From positions 1-54,180 of the forward strand of contig JAIQZQ010000057.1 in NCBI GenBank assembly GCA_021777105.1: a stretch of DNA of 54,180 nt. The letters run 5' to 3'. The DNA is from Candidatus Anammoxibacter sp. GTDB lineage: Bacteria > Planctomycetota > Brocadiia > Brocadiales > Anammoxibacteraceae. Shown here piece after piece: positions 34,968-42,843 of this stretch; the stretch's first letter is position 1; the number at the start of each line of letters is the position of its first letter. The position numbers were made by a program, and so were the translations under genes. The notes beneath the pieces are model-generated. The model was given only the letters and a program-made list of their open reading frames with translations. It had not been told where the DNA came from and searched no databases.

Positions 34968-35723
34968 ATGCTTGAAAATTTGTGGTTAACCGGAGTCCTT
35001 GTATCTTTTTCCGTCTTTGGCGTGAAAGTGGGGCTAGGGCTTGGCAGCCAACTTTATAATAATACATTATCCATAGGCCGAAAGGCGGCGCTGTTAGCGA
35101 TATCGCTTTTCGTTTACATGCTTCTCTTTGCCTGCATATATTTCATTATCGGGCAATTTAACCTGTTGAATTATTTAGAACAGTTTATGGGTTTTGTCAG
35201 ATACGGCATGGTTCTGCATCTGGTTATTGCCACAGGGCTTTTGGCCTGGGGTGTAAAGCTTTTGGCAAATAAACCGTGTATAGGGACAAATTGTTCAGAC
35301 AAAGCGCCTCTACTTTTGATCATGCCCTGCCCTGTTTGCGCAACGTCTATATTTCTAAACCTGACTTTTGCGCGCTCTTTTTCGCCAATGACTCCGTGGG
35401 CGACAACAGCAATAATGTTCGGCATATTTACAGCGGTTATATTGTTGACTGTTGCCGTAATATACCCTTTTAGAAAAAAAATAGGAGCCGACAACTCGTT
35501 CCTGGGAATCTCAATGTGTTTAATTTCCCTCTACTTTTTTATCACGATAATAATCGCGCCGATCTACCCAAAGGTAAAGAGTGTATTTGCAATGGCATCA
35601 TCCAATGCGGCTGTAAACGGATCGGACAATTTCCATATAGCTATTTTTACAGGAGCTGTTGCCATTCTTATAACAGCCGGATTTATTAAAAACAGGTATT
35701 TTAACCAGGGAGTATTAAAATGA
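34968..35723 (+). CDS. DUF2162 multi-pass membrane protein (putative transporter)
   Basis: The 251-residue protein has about seven membrane helices and a central 'LIMPCPVCATSIFLNL' motif with paired cysteines, plus 'CIGTNC' in a preceding loop; both could bind metal or heme-like ligands. I assign it to DUF2162, a predicted transporter family that sits beside CobN-like and ExbB-like genes in bacteria and archaea. It starts 13 bp after cobN and its stop overlaps the next gene's ATG (ATGA), so it is tightly coupled to both. Function unknown; a channel or metal exporter for the chelatase is a guess. Confidence 0.75.
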   Translation: MLENLWLTGVLVSFSVFGVKVGLGLGSQLYNNTLSIGRKAALLAISLFVYMLLFACIYFIIGQFNLLNYLEQFMGFVRYGMVLHLVIATGLLAWGVKLLANKPCIGTNCSDKAPLLLIMPCPVCATSIFLNLTFARSFSPMTPWATTAIMFGIFTAVILLTVAVIYPFRKKIGADNSFLGISMCLISLYFFITIIIAPIYPKVKSVFAMASSNAAVNGSDNFHIAIFTGAVAILITAGFIKNRYFNQGVLK

Positions 35724-36343
35724 ATTTATTTCCACTGTTTCAGACTATTCTATACATAATGTCAACCGCGCTTCTTTATCCCGTGGTTATTTTGTTAATT
35801 GGCGTTAGCGTGTGGCTGCTTATATATTCCGGAGGTTTTATATCTGAATGGCTGCAAAGGAAAAGCTACCGTTCCAGCGCAATATTGGCAAACTATTTGG
35901 AGACGATTCAGAAAAAAGGAGAGCTTACGGATGAGATTAAAGAAAATCTGCCCATTCACATACAAAAATACGCAAAAGAGCTGCTGGAAATTATTAGCCG
36001 CAAAAGCGTGTTTATGGAAGAGCAGGTAGAGGATTTCATTCAGAGAAAAGAACATCTGCTCTTTAGAGAAGTAGGTAAAATACAACTAATTGTTCGCGGA
36101 GGCCCCAGCCTTGGTTTAATGGGAACATTGATTCCCATGGGCACAGGCCTTGCCGGATTAACTGAAGGGAACATGGCGCAACTTTCATCAAGCCTGATCA
36201 TAGCGTTTAGCACCACGGTTGTGGGGCTGGCCTTGGGAATAGTAGCCTACGTCTTTTCAATGGCAAAAGAACGTTGGGCAATTGACGATATGAGGAAGAT
36301 ACAGTTGATCACGGAAGCGTTGACTCGTAAGGAAAGTGACTAA
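35720..36343 (+). CDS. MotA/TolQ/ExbB-family proton channel protein, HmuU-like
   Basis: The 207-residue protein has the three membrane helices and the 'GLMGTLIPMGTGLAGLTEGN' block typical of MotA/TolQ/ExbB subunits that couple proton flow to mechanical work. It is coupled to the DUF2162 gene by ATGA and is distinct from the ordinary ExbB encoded at 37602. In the hmu gene set an equivalent protein accompanies the CobN-like chelatase, so it probably energises that system rather than TonB. The last codons (ESD-stop) lie in the start of a palindromic repeat, so the repeat now supplies the end of the reading frame. Confidence 0.85.
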   Translation: MNLFPLFQTILYIMSTALLYPVVILLIGVSVWLLIYSGGFISEWLQRKSYRSSAILANYLETIQKKGELTDEIKENLPIHIQKYAKELLEIISRKSVFMEEQVEDFIQRKEHLLFREVGKIQLIVRGGPSLGLMGTLIPMGTGLAGLTEGNMAQLSSSLIIAFSTTVVGLALGIVAYVFSMAKERWAIDDMRKIQLITEALTRKESD

Positions 36344-36944
36344 AGTGAGCTAAAGTTTTAGTAAAAATTTTCAATTTTTGAAGAATTCTATAAAAAAGTT
36401 AAAAAAGAAAGGGTTTTTTATATGGAAAATAAAGAATTTGCTAAAAAACTGGAAAAACGGACTAAAGACTTTGCGGTTAGGATAATCAAATTATCCGTTG
36501 AATTGCCTAAAACGCCGGAGGCGCTGGTTATAAGAAACCAGATTACAAAATGCGGAACATCTATTGGCGCAAATTATAGGGAAGTCAATAGAGCAAGAAG
36601 CAAACCGGATTTTAAAAATAAAATTAAGATATGCGAAAGCGAAGCAAGTGAAACTCAATATTGGATAGAAGTCATTGTAGACATGAAATGGTTAGATTGG
36701 GAAAGAGCAAAACCTGACTATGACGAATGCAGTGAATTACTAGCCCTTTTTACATCTATCGGGACGAAATGATTAATATTATATGTTTTTTAACTTTATA
36801 TCGCTTTAATATCTGAGAAGTTAAGTTTTGAGAAAATATTCTTAGAGATGCAGGGCGGATTTTTAACTTTTGTCTTTTCACTTTTATAATAATAATTCAA
36901 AAATTGAAAATTTGAAAATTTTTACCAAAACTTTAGCTCACTTT
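36342..36944. repeat. Palindromic element arms flanking a four-helix-bundle gene
   Basis: The left arm (36342-36382) and right arm (36896-36944) are near-perfect reverse complements starting AAAGTGAGCTAAAGTTTT. They enclose the gene at 36422-36772. The other copies of this repeat have only a short loop, so this one has a gene in its loop. Confidence 0.7.
36422..36772 (+). CDS. Four-helix-bundle protein (23S rRNA intervening-sequence/S23 type)
   Basis: The 116-residue protein matches the S23-like family encoded within 23S rRNA intervening sequences and also found free in genomes: 'FAVRIIKLSVELPKTPEALV', 'QITKCGTSIGANYREVNRAR', and 'ICESEASETQYWIEVI'. It forms a small four-helix bundle; its cellular role is unknown. 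Here it interrupts the cobN-linked genes and lies exactly between inverted repeat arms, suggesting it arrived as a mobile cassette. The ATG follows a TTTTTTAT stretch without a clear ribosome binding site. Confidence 0.85.
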   Translation: MENKEFAKKLEKRTKDFAVRIIKLSVELPKTPEALVIRNQITKCGTSIGANYREVNRARSKPDFKNKIKICESEASETQYWIEVIVDMKWLDWERAKPDYDECSELLALFTSIGTK

Positions 36945-37101
36945 ATACTTTTTTCCCAAGGTTCCACCCTAGGCTAGTATAATTTAAGCCTTTCAGGCTA
37001 TTTTGGTATTTGTTTGATTCTGAAAAACTATACAAAAATCTTTGATTTTTACCAAAACTTTAGCTCACTTTTAACTTTAGTCACTTTAGCCACTTGATTT
37101 T
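36945..37101. repeat. Additional right arm of the palindromic element
   Basis: About 37028-37098 holds AAAATCTTTGATTTTTACC followed by ACTTTAGCTCACTTTTAACT, the right arm of the ACTTTAG family, ending just before the DUF2149 gene. No coding sequence is seen here. Confidence 0.65.
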
Positions 37102-37464
37102 ATGAAATACTTAAAACGAAAATATTCACGTTATACCGGCAATGTTAAGCATGAAGATCCGCTTAGCGGGCTGGCAAATCTTTTTGACGCCGCGCTTGTA
37201 TTTATAGTAGCTCTTTTTCTCGCCTTTATGGCCACGTTTCAAATGCTTGACTTTTTTGATCCTGAAAGTGATATGACAATCATGAAAAAAAATGAAGGGC
37301 AGTGGCAAGTCATCACCAAAAAAGGCAAAGAGATAAAAGTAAAAAAACTAACCGACAAACAAGTTAGCGGCGACGAAGGCATGCGCCTGGGCACTGCGTA
37401 TCAGTTAAAAAACGGACAAGTAATATACGTGCCTGAAGAGGGATCAAATGAAAAATCTGATTAA
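37102..37464 (+). CDS. DUF2149 membrane protein, HmuV-like
   Basis: The 120-residue protein has the DUF2149 pattern: 'DPLSGLANLFDAALVFIVAL' with a single membrane helix, then a short periplasmic domain ('KGKEIKVKKLTDKQVSGDEG', 'GTAYQLKNGQVIYVPE'). The helix carries an aspartate at its start, as in ExbD/MotB-type partners, so it probably pairs with the MotA/TolQ/ExbB-like protein at 35720. DUF2149 genes accompany CobN-like chelatases and DUF2162 in hmu-type clusters; this is strong contextual support. Confidence 0.82.
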   Translation: MKYLKRKYSRYTGNVKHEDPLSGLANLFDAALVFIVALFLAFMATFQMLDFFDPESDMTIMKKNEGQWQVITKKGKEIKVKKLTDKQVSGDEGMRLGTAYQLKNGQVIYVPEEGSNEKSD

Positions 37465-37512
37465 ACAAATAGAGCACGGACAGATGGCCCTTGAGCCAAC
37501 AAAGAATAGAAT

Positions 37513-37585
37513 ACAAAAAAAATTAAAAATTTTTACCAAAACTTTAGTTCACTTTTAATTTTAGCTCACTTTAGTCACTTTTTAT
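37513..37585. repeat. Partial palindromic repeat (right arm)
   Basis: AATTTTTACCAAAACTTTAG then TTCACTTTTAATTTTAGC and TCACTTTAGTCACTTTTT. It fills most of the DUF2149-exbB gap. Confidence 0.7.
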
Positions 37586-37601
37586 ATAACAGGAGTAACA
37601 T

Positions 37602-38213
37602 ATGCTAGAACTATTTCAAAAAGGAGGGTTTATAATGTACCCCCTGTTAATATGTTCCATTATCTCAATGACGTTTACAATAGAGCGGATTATATTCTGG
37701 ATAAAAGAGAAAAAGGGGCGCAATGCAAAAGTATTGAATAATATTATGAAAGAGGCTGAAGACGGCAACTATAGCAACGCCTTAAAATTAAGCGGCGGAT
37801 CAAAAGATCATGTAGTGAGGGTTATTTGCAGCGGCTTGGCGCATATTGAGTTTTCAATGGTAAGCGCCCTGGAAATGGCGGCAGGCGATGAAATCAACCG
37901 CATGAAAAGAGGCCTTGCCGTTCTTGACACCATAATAACAATGGCTCCATTGCTGGGCATTCTTGGAACCGTCATAGGAATTATACAATCATTTGATATG
38001 CTTGGCCAAATGGGCATTGAAGATCCAAAATCAGTTACCGGAGGCATAGCCCAGGCCCTTATCACAACAGCCGCCGGGCTCGCAATTGCCCTGGCAACGA
38101 TTATACCTTACAACTATTTTGTTTCACGCGTTGAAAAAGCGGTAAAAAATCTTGAAAAATACACCACCAGTCTTGAAATCATATATCAAAGGACCAAAGT
38201 GACTAAAGTTTAG
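37602..38213 (+). CDS. exbB: Biopolymer transport protein ExbB
   Basis: The 203-residue ExbB has an N-terminal helix ('GGFIMYPLLICSIISMTFTI'), a cytoplasmic loop, and the two channel helices with 'MAPLLGILGTVIGIIQSFDM' and 'ALITTAAGLAIALATIIPYN'. With ExbD it uses the proton gradient to energise TonB. An ACAGGAG precedes the ATG. The final residues ('TKVTKV') are encoded by repeat sequence GTGACTAAAGT, so the repeat has replaced the original 3' end or stop region. Confidence 0.92.
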   Translation: MLELFQKGGFIMYPLLICSIISMTFTIERIIFWIKEKKGRNAKVLNNIMKEAEDGNYSNALKLSGGSKDHVVRVICSGLAHIEFSMVSALEMAAGDEINRMKRGLAVLDTIITMAPLLGILGTVIGIIQSFDMLGQMGIEDPKSVTGGIAQALITTAAGLAIALATIIPYNYFVSRVEKAVKNLEKYTTSLEIIYQRTKVTKV

Positions 38214-38372
38214 AAAGCAAGTGACTAAAGTGAGCTAAAGTTAAAAGTGAACTAAAGTTTAAGTAAAAATTTTCAATTTTTAGATGATTAATTTTTAAAA
38301 GCCAAAAATCTTTGATTTTTACCAAAACTTTAGGCATTTTAGTTCACTTTAAACTTAAGTCACTTAAATACA
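38198..38372. repeat. Palindromic ACTTTAG repeat element, full copy
   Basis: Left: AAGTGACTAAAGT twice, GAGCTAAAGT, GAACTAAAGT. Inner arms: AAAATTTTCAATTTTTAG and CCAAAAATCTTTGATTTTT. Right: ACTTTAGGCATTTTAGTTC, ACTTTAAACTTAAGTCACTT. It overlaps the end of exbB and fills the gap to exbD. Confidence 0.8.
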
Positions 38373-38399
38373 CACATATATAAAGGAAAGTAATAATAA

Positions 38400-38816
38400 A
38401 TGAAACTGAAAACAGGATTTGAAGGCAAAAAAACAAGAATAGATATGATACCTCTTATAGATATCGTATTCCTGTTACTTGTCTTCTTCATTTACGCCAT
38501 GCTGTCCATGACTATTCAGCGCGGGTTAAAAGTTAATGTGCCGCAATCCGTAACCGGCTCTGTTAATCAGGATGAATATATCTCCATAACAATAAACGCG
38601 GAAGGTGACATTTTTCTAAATAAGGAGAGAGTTACCCTTGCGGAATTGCCCGGTAAAATCAAAATCCTCAGAGCGTCTAATCCCGATCAAAAAATATTTA
38701 TTAACGGCGATAAAAAAACGGAGCTGGGAATAGCAATAGAAACACTGGACACTTTAAGATCAAATGGCATTGAAGAGATAAATTTTGTGACAACAAAGGC
38801 TGAAGGCACACATTAG
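38400..38816 (+). CDS. exbD: Biopolymer transport protein ExbD
   Basis: The 138-residue ExbD has the single membrane helix with the key aspartate in 'IDMIPLIDIVFLLLVFFIYA' and a periplasmic domain ('VNVPQSVTGS', 'QKIFINGDKKTELGIAIETL'). It forms the proton-motive complex with ExbB. AAAGGAAAG lies before the ATG. Confidence 0.92.
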   Translation: MKLKTGFEGKKTRIDMIPLIDIVFLLLVFFIYAMLSMTIQRGLKVNVPQSVTGSVNQDEYISITINAEGDIFLNKERVTLAELPGKIKILRASNPDQKIFINGDKKTELGIAIETLDTLRSNGIEEINFVTTKAEGTH

Positions 38817-39196
38817 TGCGATAGAACACGGATGACGCGGATAACACGGATTTTCACGGATAAAAGCAAAAGCAACCACAGATTTCACAGATTACACAGA
38901 AACAACAAAGGAGATAGAACTCTTAAACTTCTTTGTTCCCAAGCCCTTCTTGGGAATCTGAAATTCGAGAAGCCCCATCTTCGCGTTAAAAAGACATTCT
39001 CGTTAGTTACAAGGCTCGGCCTCTTTTTTTTGTTAGGATCAACAAATACATATACTTATATGTAAAACGACAAAATTAATTTTACGGTGAAGCTATATAA
39101 TTTATGGAATTAAAATGTTGTTAAAATCCGTGTAAATCCGTGTTATCTGTGTCATCCGTGTTCTATTATTCTTTAACTTTTATTCATTTTTAGCAA
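38817..39196. repeat. Inverted CGGAT-repeat element between exbD and tonB
   Basis: A CACGGATGACGCGGATAACA arm (about 38826-38868) faces a complementary arm (about 39121-39166) rich in ATCCGTG words. Between them are a hairpin TTCCCAAG/CTTGGGAA (about 38936-38957) and other short palindromes. An open frame of 77 codons here is repeat-derived and I do not accept it. Confidence 0.65.
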
Positions 39197-39937
39197 ATGA
39201 AAATAGTAATTTCACTTATAATTGCAATAACAATTCATCTGGCTCTTCTTTTTGCAGGCAACGCCGTTTACAAACCGCCTGAAGTCTATATGCAACCCGG
39301 CGAATCAGCCATTGAAATGACGCTGGTCGCTTCAATTGAAAGTCCTGAAAGCAAAAAAACTGAAATACCGGAAGAGATTGTTGAAGAAAAACCGATTGTT
39401 CAAACAGAAACAGAGCCTGAGATTGTGGATGTGGTTGAAGAACCGGAGATTGAACCTGACTCCCTTTTAAAAGCCGGAAAGGAAGTAGCGCCCAAGATTG
39501 AAAAAAAAGATACAACCGCGCAAAAAGAACCGGAGCCGGAACAACCTGTTATAAAAGAGGAAGCTGTAAAACAGGATAATATACCTGAAACCAAATCAGA
39601 CGAAAATTCAAACGCCGTCCCATCAACCGAAATAGTCGCCGACATGCGCGACAAAGGCATAACCGCGCCTTCAGTCAATGGAGTTAAAAAACCAAAATAT
39701 CCATCAAGCTGCCGCAAAAAAGGGCACGAAGGCGTTTGTGTTCTTGAAGCAACAATCGACGCAAAGGGAAATTGCGTTGAAGTTGCAATCGTCCAAACCG
39801 CCGGCTGCTCAAAGCTGGACAAATCAGCAATAACGGTACTTAAAAAAGCCAAATTCTCGCCAGCCGAACAATTCGGCATAAAAATAAAAGGCTCAAAAAA
39901 GATGGGTTTTAAGTTCAGGATTGAGGATGTTGAATAG
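39197..39937 (+). CDS. tonB: TonB energy transducer
   Basis: The 246-residue TonB has an N-terminal signal anchor ('VISLIIAITIHLALLFAGNA'), a long Pro/Glu/Lys-rich periplasm-spanning linker (about 45-155) and the C-terminal TonB domain ('PKYPSSCRKKGHEGVCVLEA', 'AKGNCVEVAIVQTAGCSKLD', 'FSPAEQFGIKIKGSK'). Two cysteine pairs in the C-terminal domain (SCR..VCV, NCV..GCS) may form disulfides. It should energise the receptor encoded at 25437 and is in the same strand series. Confidence 0.9.
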   Translation: MKIVISLIIAITIHLALLFAGNAVYKPPEVYMQPGESAIEMTLVASIESPESKKTEIPEEIVEEKPIVQTETEPEIVDVVEEPEIEPDSLLKAGKEVAPKIEKKDTTAQKEPEPEQPVIKEEAVKQDNIPETKSDENSNAVPSTEIVADMRDKGITAPSVNGVKKPKYPSSCRKKGHEGVCVLEATIDAKGNCVEVAIVQTAGCSKLDKSAITVLKKAKFSPAEQFGIKIKGSKKMGFKFRIEDVE

Positions 39938-40092
39938 TTAATAACATTTTCATTTACTCTATGAGCTGTACACTTTAGCCTCTTGCAATAAAAATAGGTT
40001 TAATTTCTTTTAAAGCTAATTAAACTTGCCAATTGTAGCCCCTTCGCATCAAAAAACTTGACAATATATAAGCATTCATTTATAAACATATT

Positions 40093-40344
40093 ATGCAAGC
40101 GACAAAAGAGATCAAAACGTCATTAAAACGTGAATATTCCATGTGCTCAAATGCAATAGCATTTTATAAGAAAGCCTTAAAAGGGTTTGAGCAAAAGTAT
40201 AACTTAACCACAAAAACCTTCCTTAAAAAGTTTGAGGCCGGCCAATTAGGAGACGAAGCTGATTATTTTGATTGGCACGCCTTTGCAATACTCCTTGCCA
40301 AGTGGCGCAAGACACAGACCGCGCTTCGTTCATCAATCCAGTGA
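40093..40344 (+). CDS. tumA: TumA-like antitoxin candidate
   Basis: This 83-residue protein ('FEQKYNLTTKTFLKKFEAGQ' then 'LGDEADYFDWHAFAILLAKW') is of the type annotated as antitoxin TumA, found immediately upstream of DUF6516 (TumE) proteins. It is helical and acidic near the centre. It overlaps the next gene by four bases (GTGA). The assignment rests on recognised pattern and pairing. Confidence 0.65.
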   Translation: MQATKEIKTSLKREYSMCSNAIAFYKKALKGFEQKYNLTTKTFLKKFEAGQLGDEADYFDWHAFAILLAKWRKTQTALRSSIQ

Positions 40345-40721
40345 TACAAAAATTTGTAGAAAACATTGAAAAGACACTTGCTTCCTCCTCTTTTATTCTG
40401 TCTTCCAATATTCAGAAACATTTTGGCCCTGCTGGTGAAACAGTCTATATAAAAGGCAATCTCGTATTCATAGACTCATCAGTTCTTGAAATCGCTATAT
40501 TTGCATCTGAACGCCACGCCACATTAGATATTGACAAGTACAGATTTCATTATATGAACAACGCCGGCAATATGTTGTTTCGTTATGACAATGCGCTTCA
40601 TTATCCTGAAATAGAAACACATCCTCACCATAAACACACACCTGATAAAATAATTTCCGCAGAGCCGGCAGTATTACAAAATATTCTAAACGAGATAAGC
40701 TCTATAATCATAGAGCAATAA
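40341..40721 (+). CDS. tumE: DUF6516/TumE-like toxin candidate
   Basis: The 126-residue protein has the DUF6516 pattern: 'LVFIDSSVLEIAIFASERHA', 'KYRFHYMNNAGNMLFRYDNA', 'HYPEIETHPHHKHTPDKI'. The histidine-rich 'HPHHKH' block is the family hallmark. I choose the GTG at 40341, which overlaps the upstream stop (GTGA) and gives the usual protein length; the longer frame begins inside the upstream gene. Confidence 0.72.
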   Translation: MIQKFVENIEKTLASSSFILSSNIQKHFGPAGETVYIKGNLVFIDSSVLEIAIFASERHATLDIDKYRFHYMNNAGNMLFRYDNALHYPEIETHPHHKHTPDKIISAEPAVLQNILNEISSIIIEQ

Positions 40722-40728
40722 CAATTTA

Positions 40729-40784
40729 ATGAAAACTGAGCAGCTTGTCTGCTCTAGTGAGAATTATGCCCGAAGGGCGAATAA
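40729..40784 (+). repeat. Double-hairpin repeat, type B
   Basis: ATGAAAACTGAG start; first stem GAGCAG/CTGCTC; second stem changed to GCCC/GGGC, a compensated change relative to CCCC/GGGG in other copies. It lies between tumE and yaeQ. Confidence 0.8.
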
Positions 40785-40866
40785 AAACATAACTTGCAGG
40801 TTTATATAACTTACGCGAATATAGTAAATATACAAGCGGGAGTCTTTAAGAAAGTAAATAACAACT

Positions 40867-41415
40867 ATGGGAAGTAAAGTAAATATATTAAGAGTCACGT
40901 TGGACGTGTCCGACCTGGACCGCAATTACTATAATGAGCATAAGTTTACACTAGCGCATCAACCACCTGAGACGGAAATATATATAATTGCGCGCATATT
41001 GGCGTTTACTCTAAATGCGCATGAAAGGCTTGTATACACCAAAGGAACAGATACAAGGCATGAGCCTCATTTATGGCAAAAGGATTTGACGGACGCACTT
41101 GAATTATGGATTGAAATTGGTGAACCTGATGAAAAACGCGCGCGAAAAGCATGCGCCCGTTCAAAACATGTCATTATCTATACTTATAAAGAAGGAAGCT
41201 CCGCCATTTGGTGGGACCAGAAAAACTCTAAGTTTGGACAATTAAAGAATCTGTCCGTAATAAACCTCCCCGCGCAAGCGCTGGAAGATTTAGCCACACT
41301 GATAGACCGCACAATGGATTTGCAATGCACTATTCAGGACGGTCATGTCTGGATAGGCAATAACAACCGGACAATTGAGTTTGATCCGGTTATTTGGCAA
41401 GAGCGGGAAGGGTAA
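40867..41415 (+). CDS. yaeQ: YaeQ family protein
   Basis: The 182-residue protein matches YaeQ along its length: 'LRVTLDVSDLDRNYYNEHKF', 'LAHQPPETEIYIIARILAFT', 'TRHEPHLWQKDLTDALELWI' then 'EIGEPDEKRARKACARS'. YaeQ has a PD-(D/E)XK-like fold with the E/D and K residues in the 'DLTDALELWIEIG' region; function is not established. Start ATG at 40867 follows a weak ribosome binding site after a double-hairpin repeat. Confidence 0.9.
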   Translation: MGSKVNILRVTLDVSDLDRNYYNEHKFTLAHQPPETEIYIIARILAFTLNAHERLVYTKGTDTRHEPHLWQKDLTDALELWIEIGEPDEKRARKACARSKHVIIYTYKEGSSAIWWDQKNSKFGQLKNLSVINLPAQALEDLATLIDRTMDLQCTIQDGHVWIGNNNRTIEFDPVIWQEREG

Positions 41416-41568
41416 AAAAGTTTTTGAGAGTCTTATAAAATCGCATGTGGCTGCCTGCAAGCATAGGATCCGAGGTGGAGCCTCTTGAAACATCGCGTTA
41501 CAAGGCTGGAGCCTTGTAACGAGCGGCATGAAAAAAACGCTAAAAATCTTGGATTTTTACCATCCTTT
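41416..41568. repeat. Hairpins with GGAGCC-type loops
   Basis: A perfect 12-bp stem (CGTTACAAGGCT / AGCCTTGTAACG, about 41497-41522) and a shorter one (GAGGTGGAGCCTC, about 41472-41484) lie between the convergent yaeQ and cbiK genes. They may serve as a bidirectional transcription stop, though T-runs are weak. Confidence 0.6.
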
Positions 41569-42504
41569 TTACTTGTCAGGCTCGTCAGCGCCGGGCGACA
41601 ATTCAATATCATTATCGTGCGCGGTTTCCAATATTCGTTTTGCGTATAAATTTGCAAAATCGTTGTTTGATCCCAACCCTTCCATTACATTGATTACTTC
41701 AAGGCCGCGTTGTTTAAGCCTGTTGGACCATGAATCTTCTTTTTCGCCCGCAATATCATTATGAGCATGATCGCCGGCGGTTAACATAAACGGTTTAAGC
41801 ACAACCTTTTTAACCCCTTCCGCCAATATATCATCAACAAAATCATCAAGGTCAGGATAACCCTCCACCTGACCAATAAATGTTTTGATATCAGGATAAA
41901 GCTTGCGATATAGATTTTGCGCTTCTATATATACCCCCGTGGAGAAATACTCATTTCCATGGCCAACATAAACCAACAAAGCCTTTTCTCTGCGCGCAAT
42001 CTCAATATCCGGTTTTAATATGGAAACCACCTCTTCCATATCCTGATGATAGTCATGTTTAACGCCATGAGTTCCCAGCGCCGGCCTGCTTAACACAATC
42101 TTCTCAAAAGGCATCCATTTTTCCTTAACGGTTTTTATTGCGTTAAGCCCATTGATATATGAACTTAAATCTTCATACTGCTCCCCATGCGCAATATGAG
42201 TTGGTTGAACAACAATTGTCCTGTAGCCCGCATCCTGCAAATCACCGATTGCGCCTAATACGCTACGCGCGTCTAACACTTCAACCGGAACTCCCTGATC
42301 CGTCCATTTATCTCTATCAAGGCGCCTCTGTTTCCAAATACCTCTAATGATATTGGAGGTGAAACTGATTTTAATATTTATGCCGGGTATTTGTTCCTGA
42401 ATTTTGTTTTTGGTATTACTTAATGATGATAAAGCGGCTGGAAAAGTCGTCCCAAAATGGGCAAGCAAAATAGCCTTCTTATTAGGTTGTTTTCGGTTGT
42501 TCAT
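41569..42504 (-). CDS. cbiK: Sirohydrochlorin cobaltochelatase CbiK
   Basis: The 311-residue class II chelatase inserts Co2+ into sirohydrochlorin (or its reduced form) at the start of the anaerobic cobalamin route. Hallmarks: 'AILLAHFGTT' at the N-terminus, 'VVQPTHIAHGEQYEDL', 'LVYVGHGNEYFSTGVY' with the catalytic histidine, 'QVEGYPDL', and 'KPFMLTAGDHAHNDIAG' with another metal-binding histidine. No signal peptide, so cytoplasmic, unlike the exported CbiK variants of some sulfate reducers. It lies near the cobN-TonB locus on the opposite strand, reinforcing a cobalt theme. Confidence 0.92.
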   Translation of the reverse strand: MNNRKQPNKKAILLAHFGTTFPAALSSLSNTKNKIQEQIPGINIKISFTSNIIRGIWKQRRLDRDKWTDQGVPVEVLDARSVLGAIGDLQDAGYRTIVVQPTHIAHGEQYEDLSSYINGLNAIKTVKEKWMPFEKIVLSRPALGTHGVKHDYHQDMEEVVSILKPDIEIARREKALLVYVGHGNEYFSTGVYIEAQNLYRKLYPDIKTFIGQVEGYPDLDDFVDDILAEGVKKVVLKPFMLTAGDHAHNDIAGEKEDSWSNRLKQRGLEVINVMEGLGSNNDFANLYAKRILETAHDNDIELSPGADEPDK

Positions 42505-42843
42505 TAAAATAGTCCTAGGGTGGTATAAATCGAAAAAATAATTAAAAAAGATAAAGGCTAATAAATTATCACATGCGGTATTTTAATGCAAATGACATTT
42601 ATAAAAGCCTATGAAAAGGACTTGGAGGAGTGCATGTTCTATTTGCTAAGAGAAGCCCCGGCTATCTAATTATCACATTGACATAATTGACGTTTGGGTT
42701 AAAATGTAGAAAAGGGAGCTGCATTGTAAAGGAACAAGGAAATACAATGCCTGGTTTAGATAATCTTACCCGGCCCCCGGCTAAGATAATTTCAACCGGC
42801 AAGTCGATTAAGATTTAGATTTTTAAGCAAAGGAAAAATCAAA
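42505..42843. other. Gene-free region with a hairpin
   Basis: An 8-bp perfect stem GCATTGTA/TACAATGC (42721-42750) is followed by a GGCCCCCGGC-rich patch (about 42770-42783). A 27-codon frame (42587-42670) has no recognisable features. Nothing else is supported. Confidence 0.45.

Noticed and set aside
38832..39065. 77-codon open frame between exbD and tonB
   Set aside because: Its sequence is made of the CGGAT and CACAGA repeats and other palindromes; no ribosome binding site or family features.
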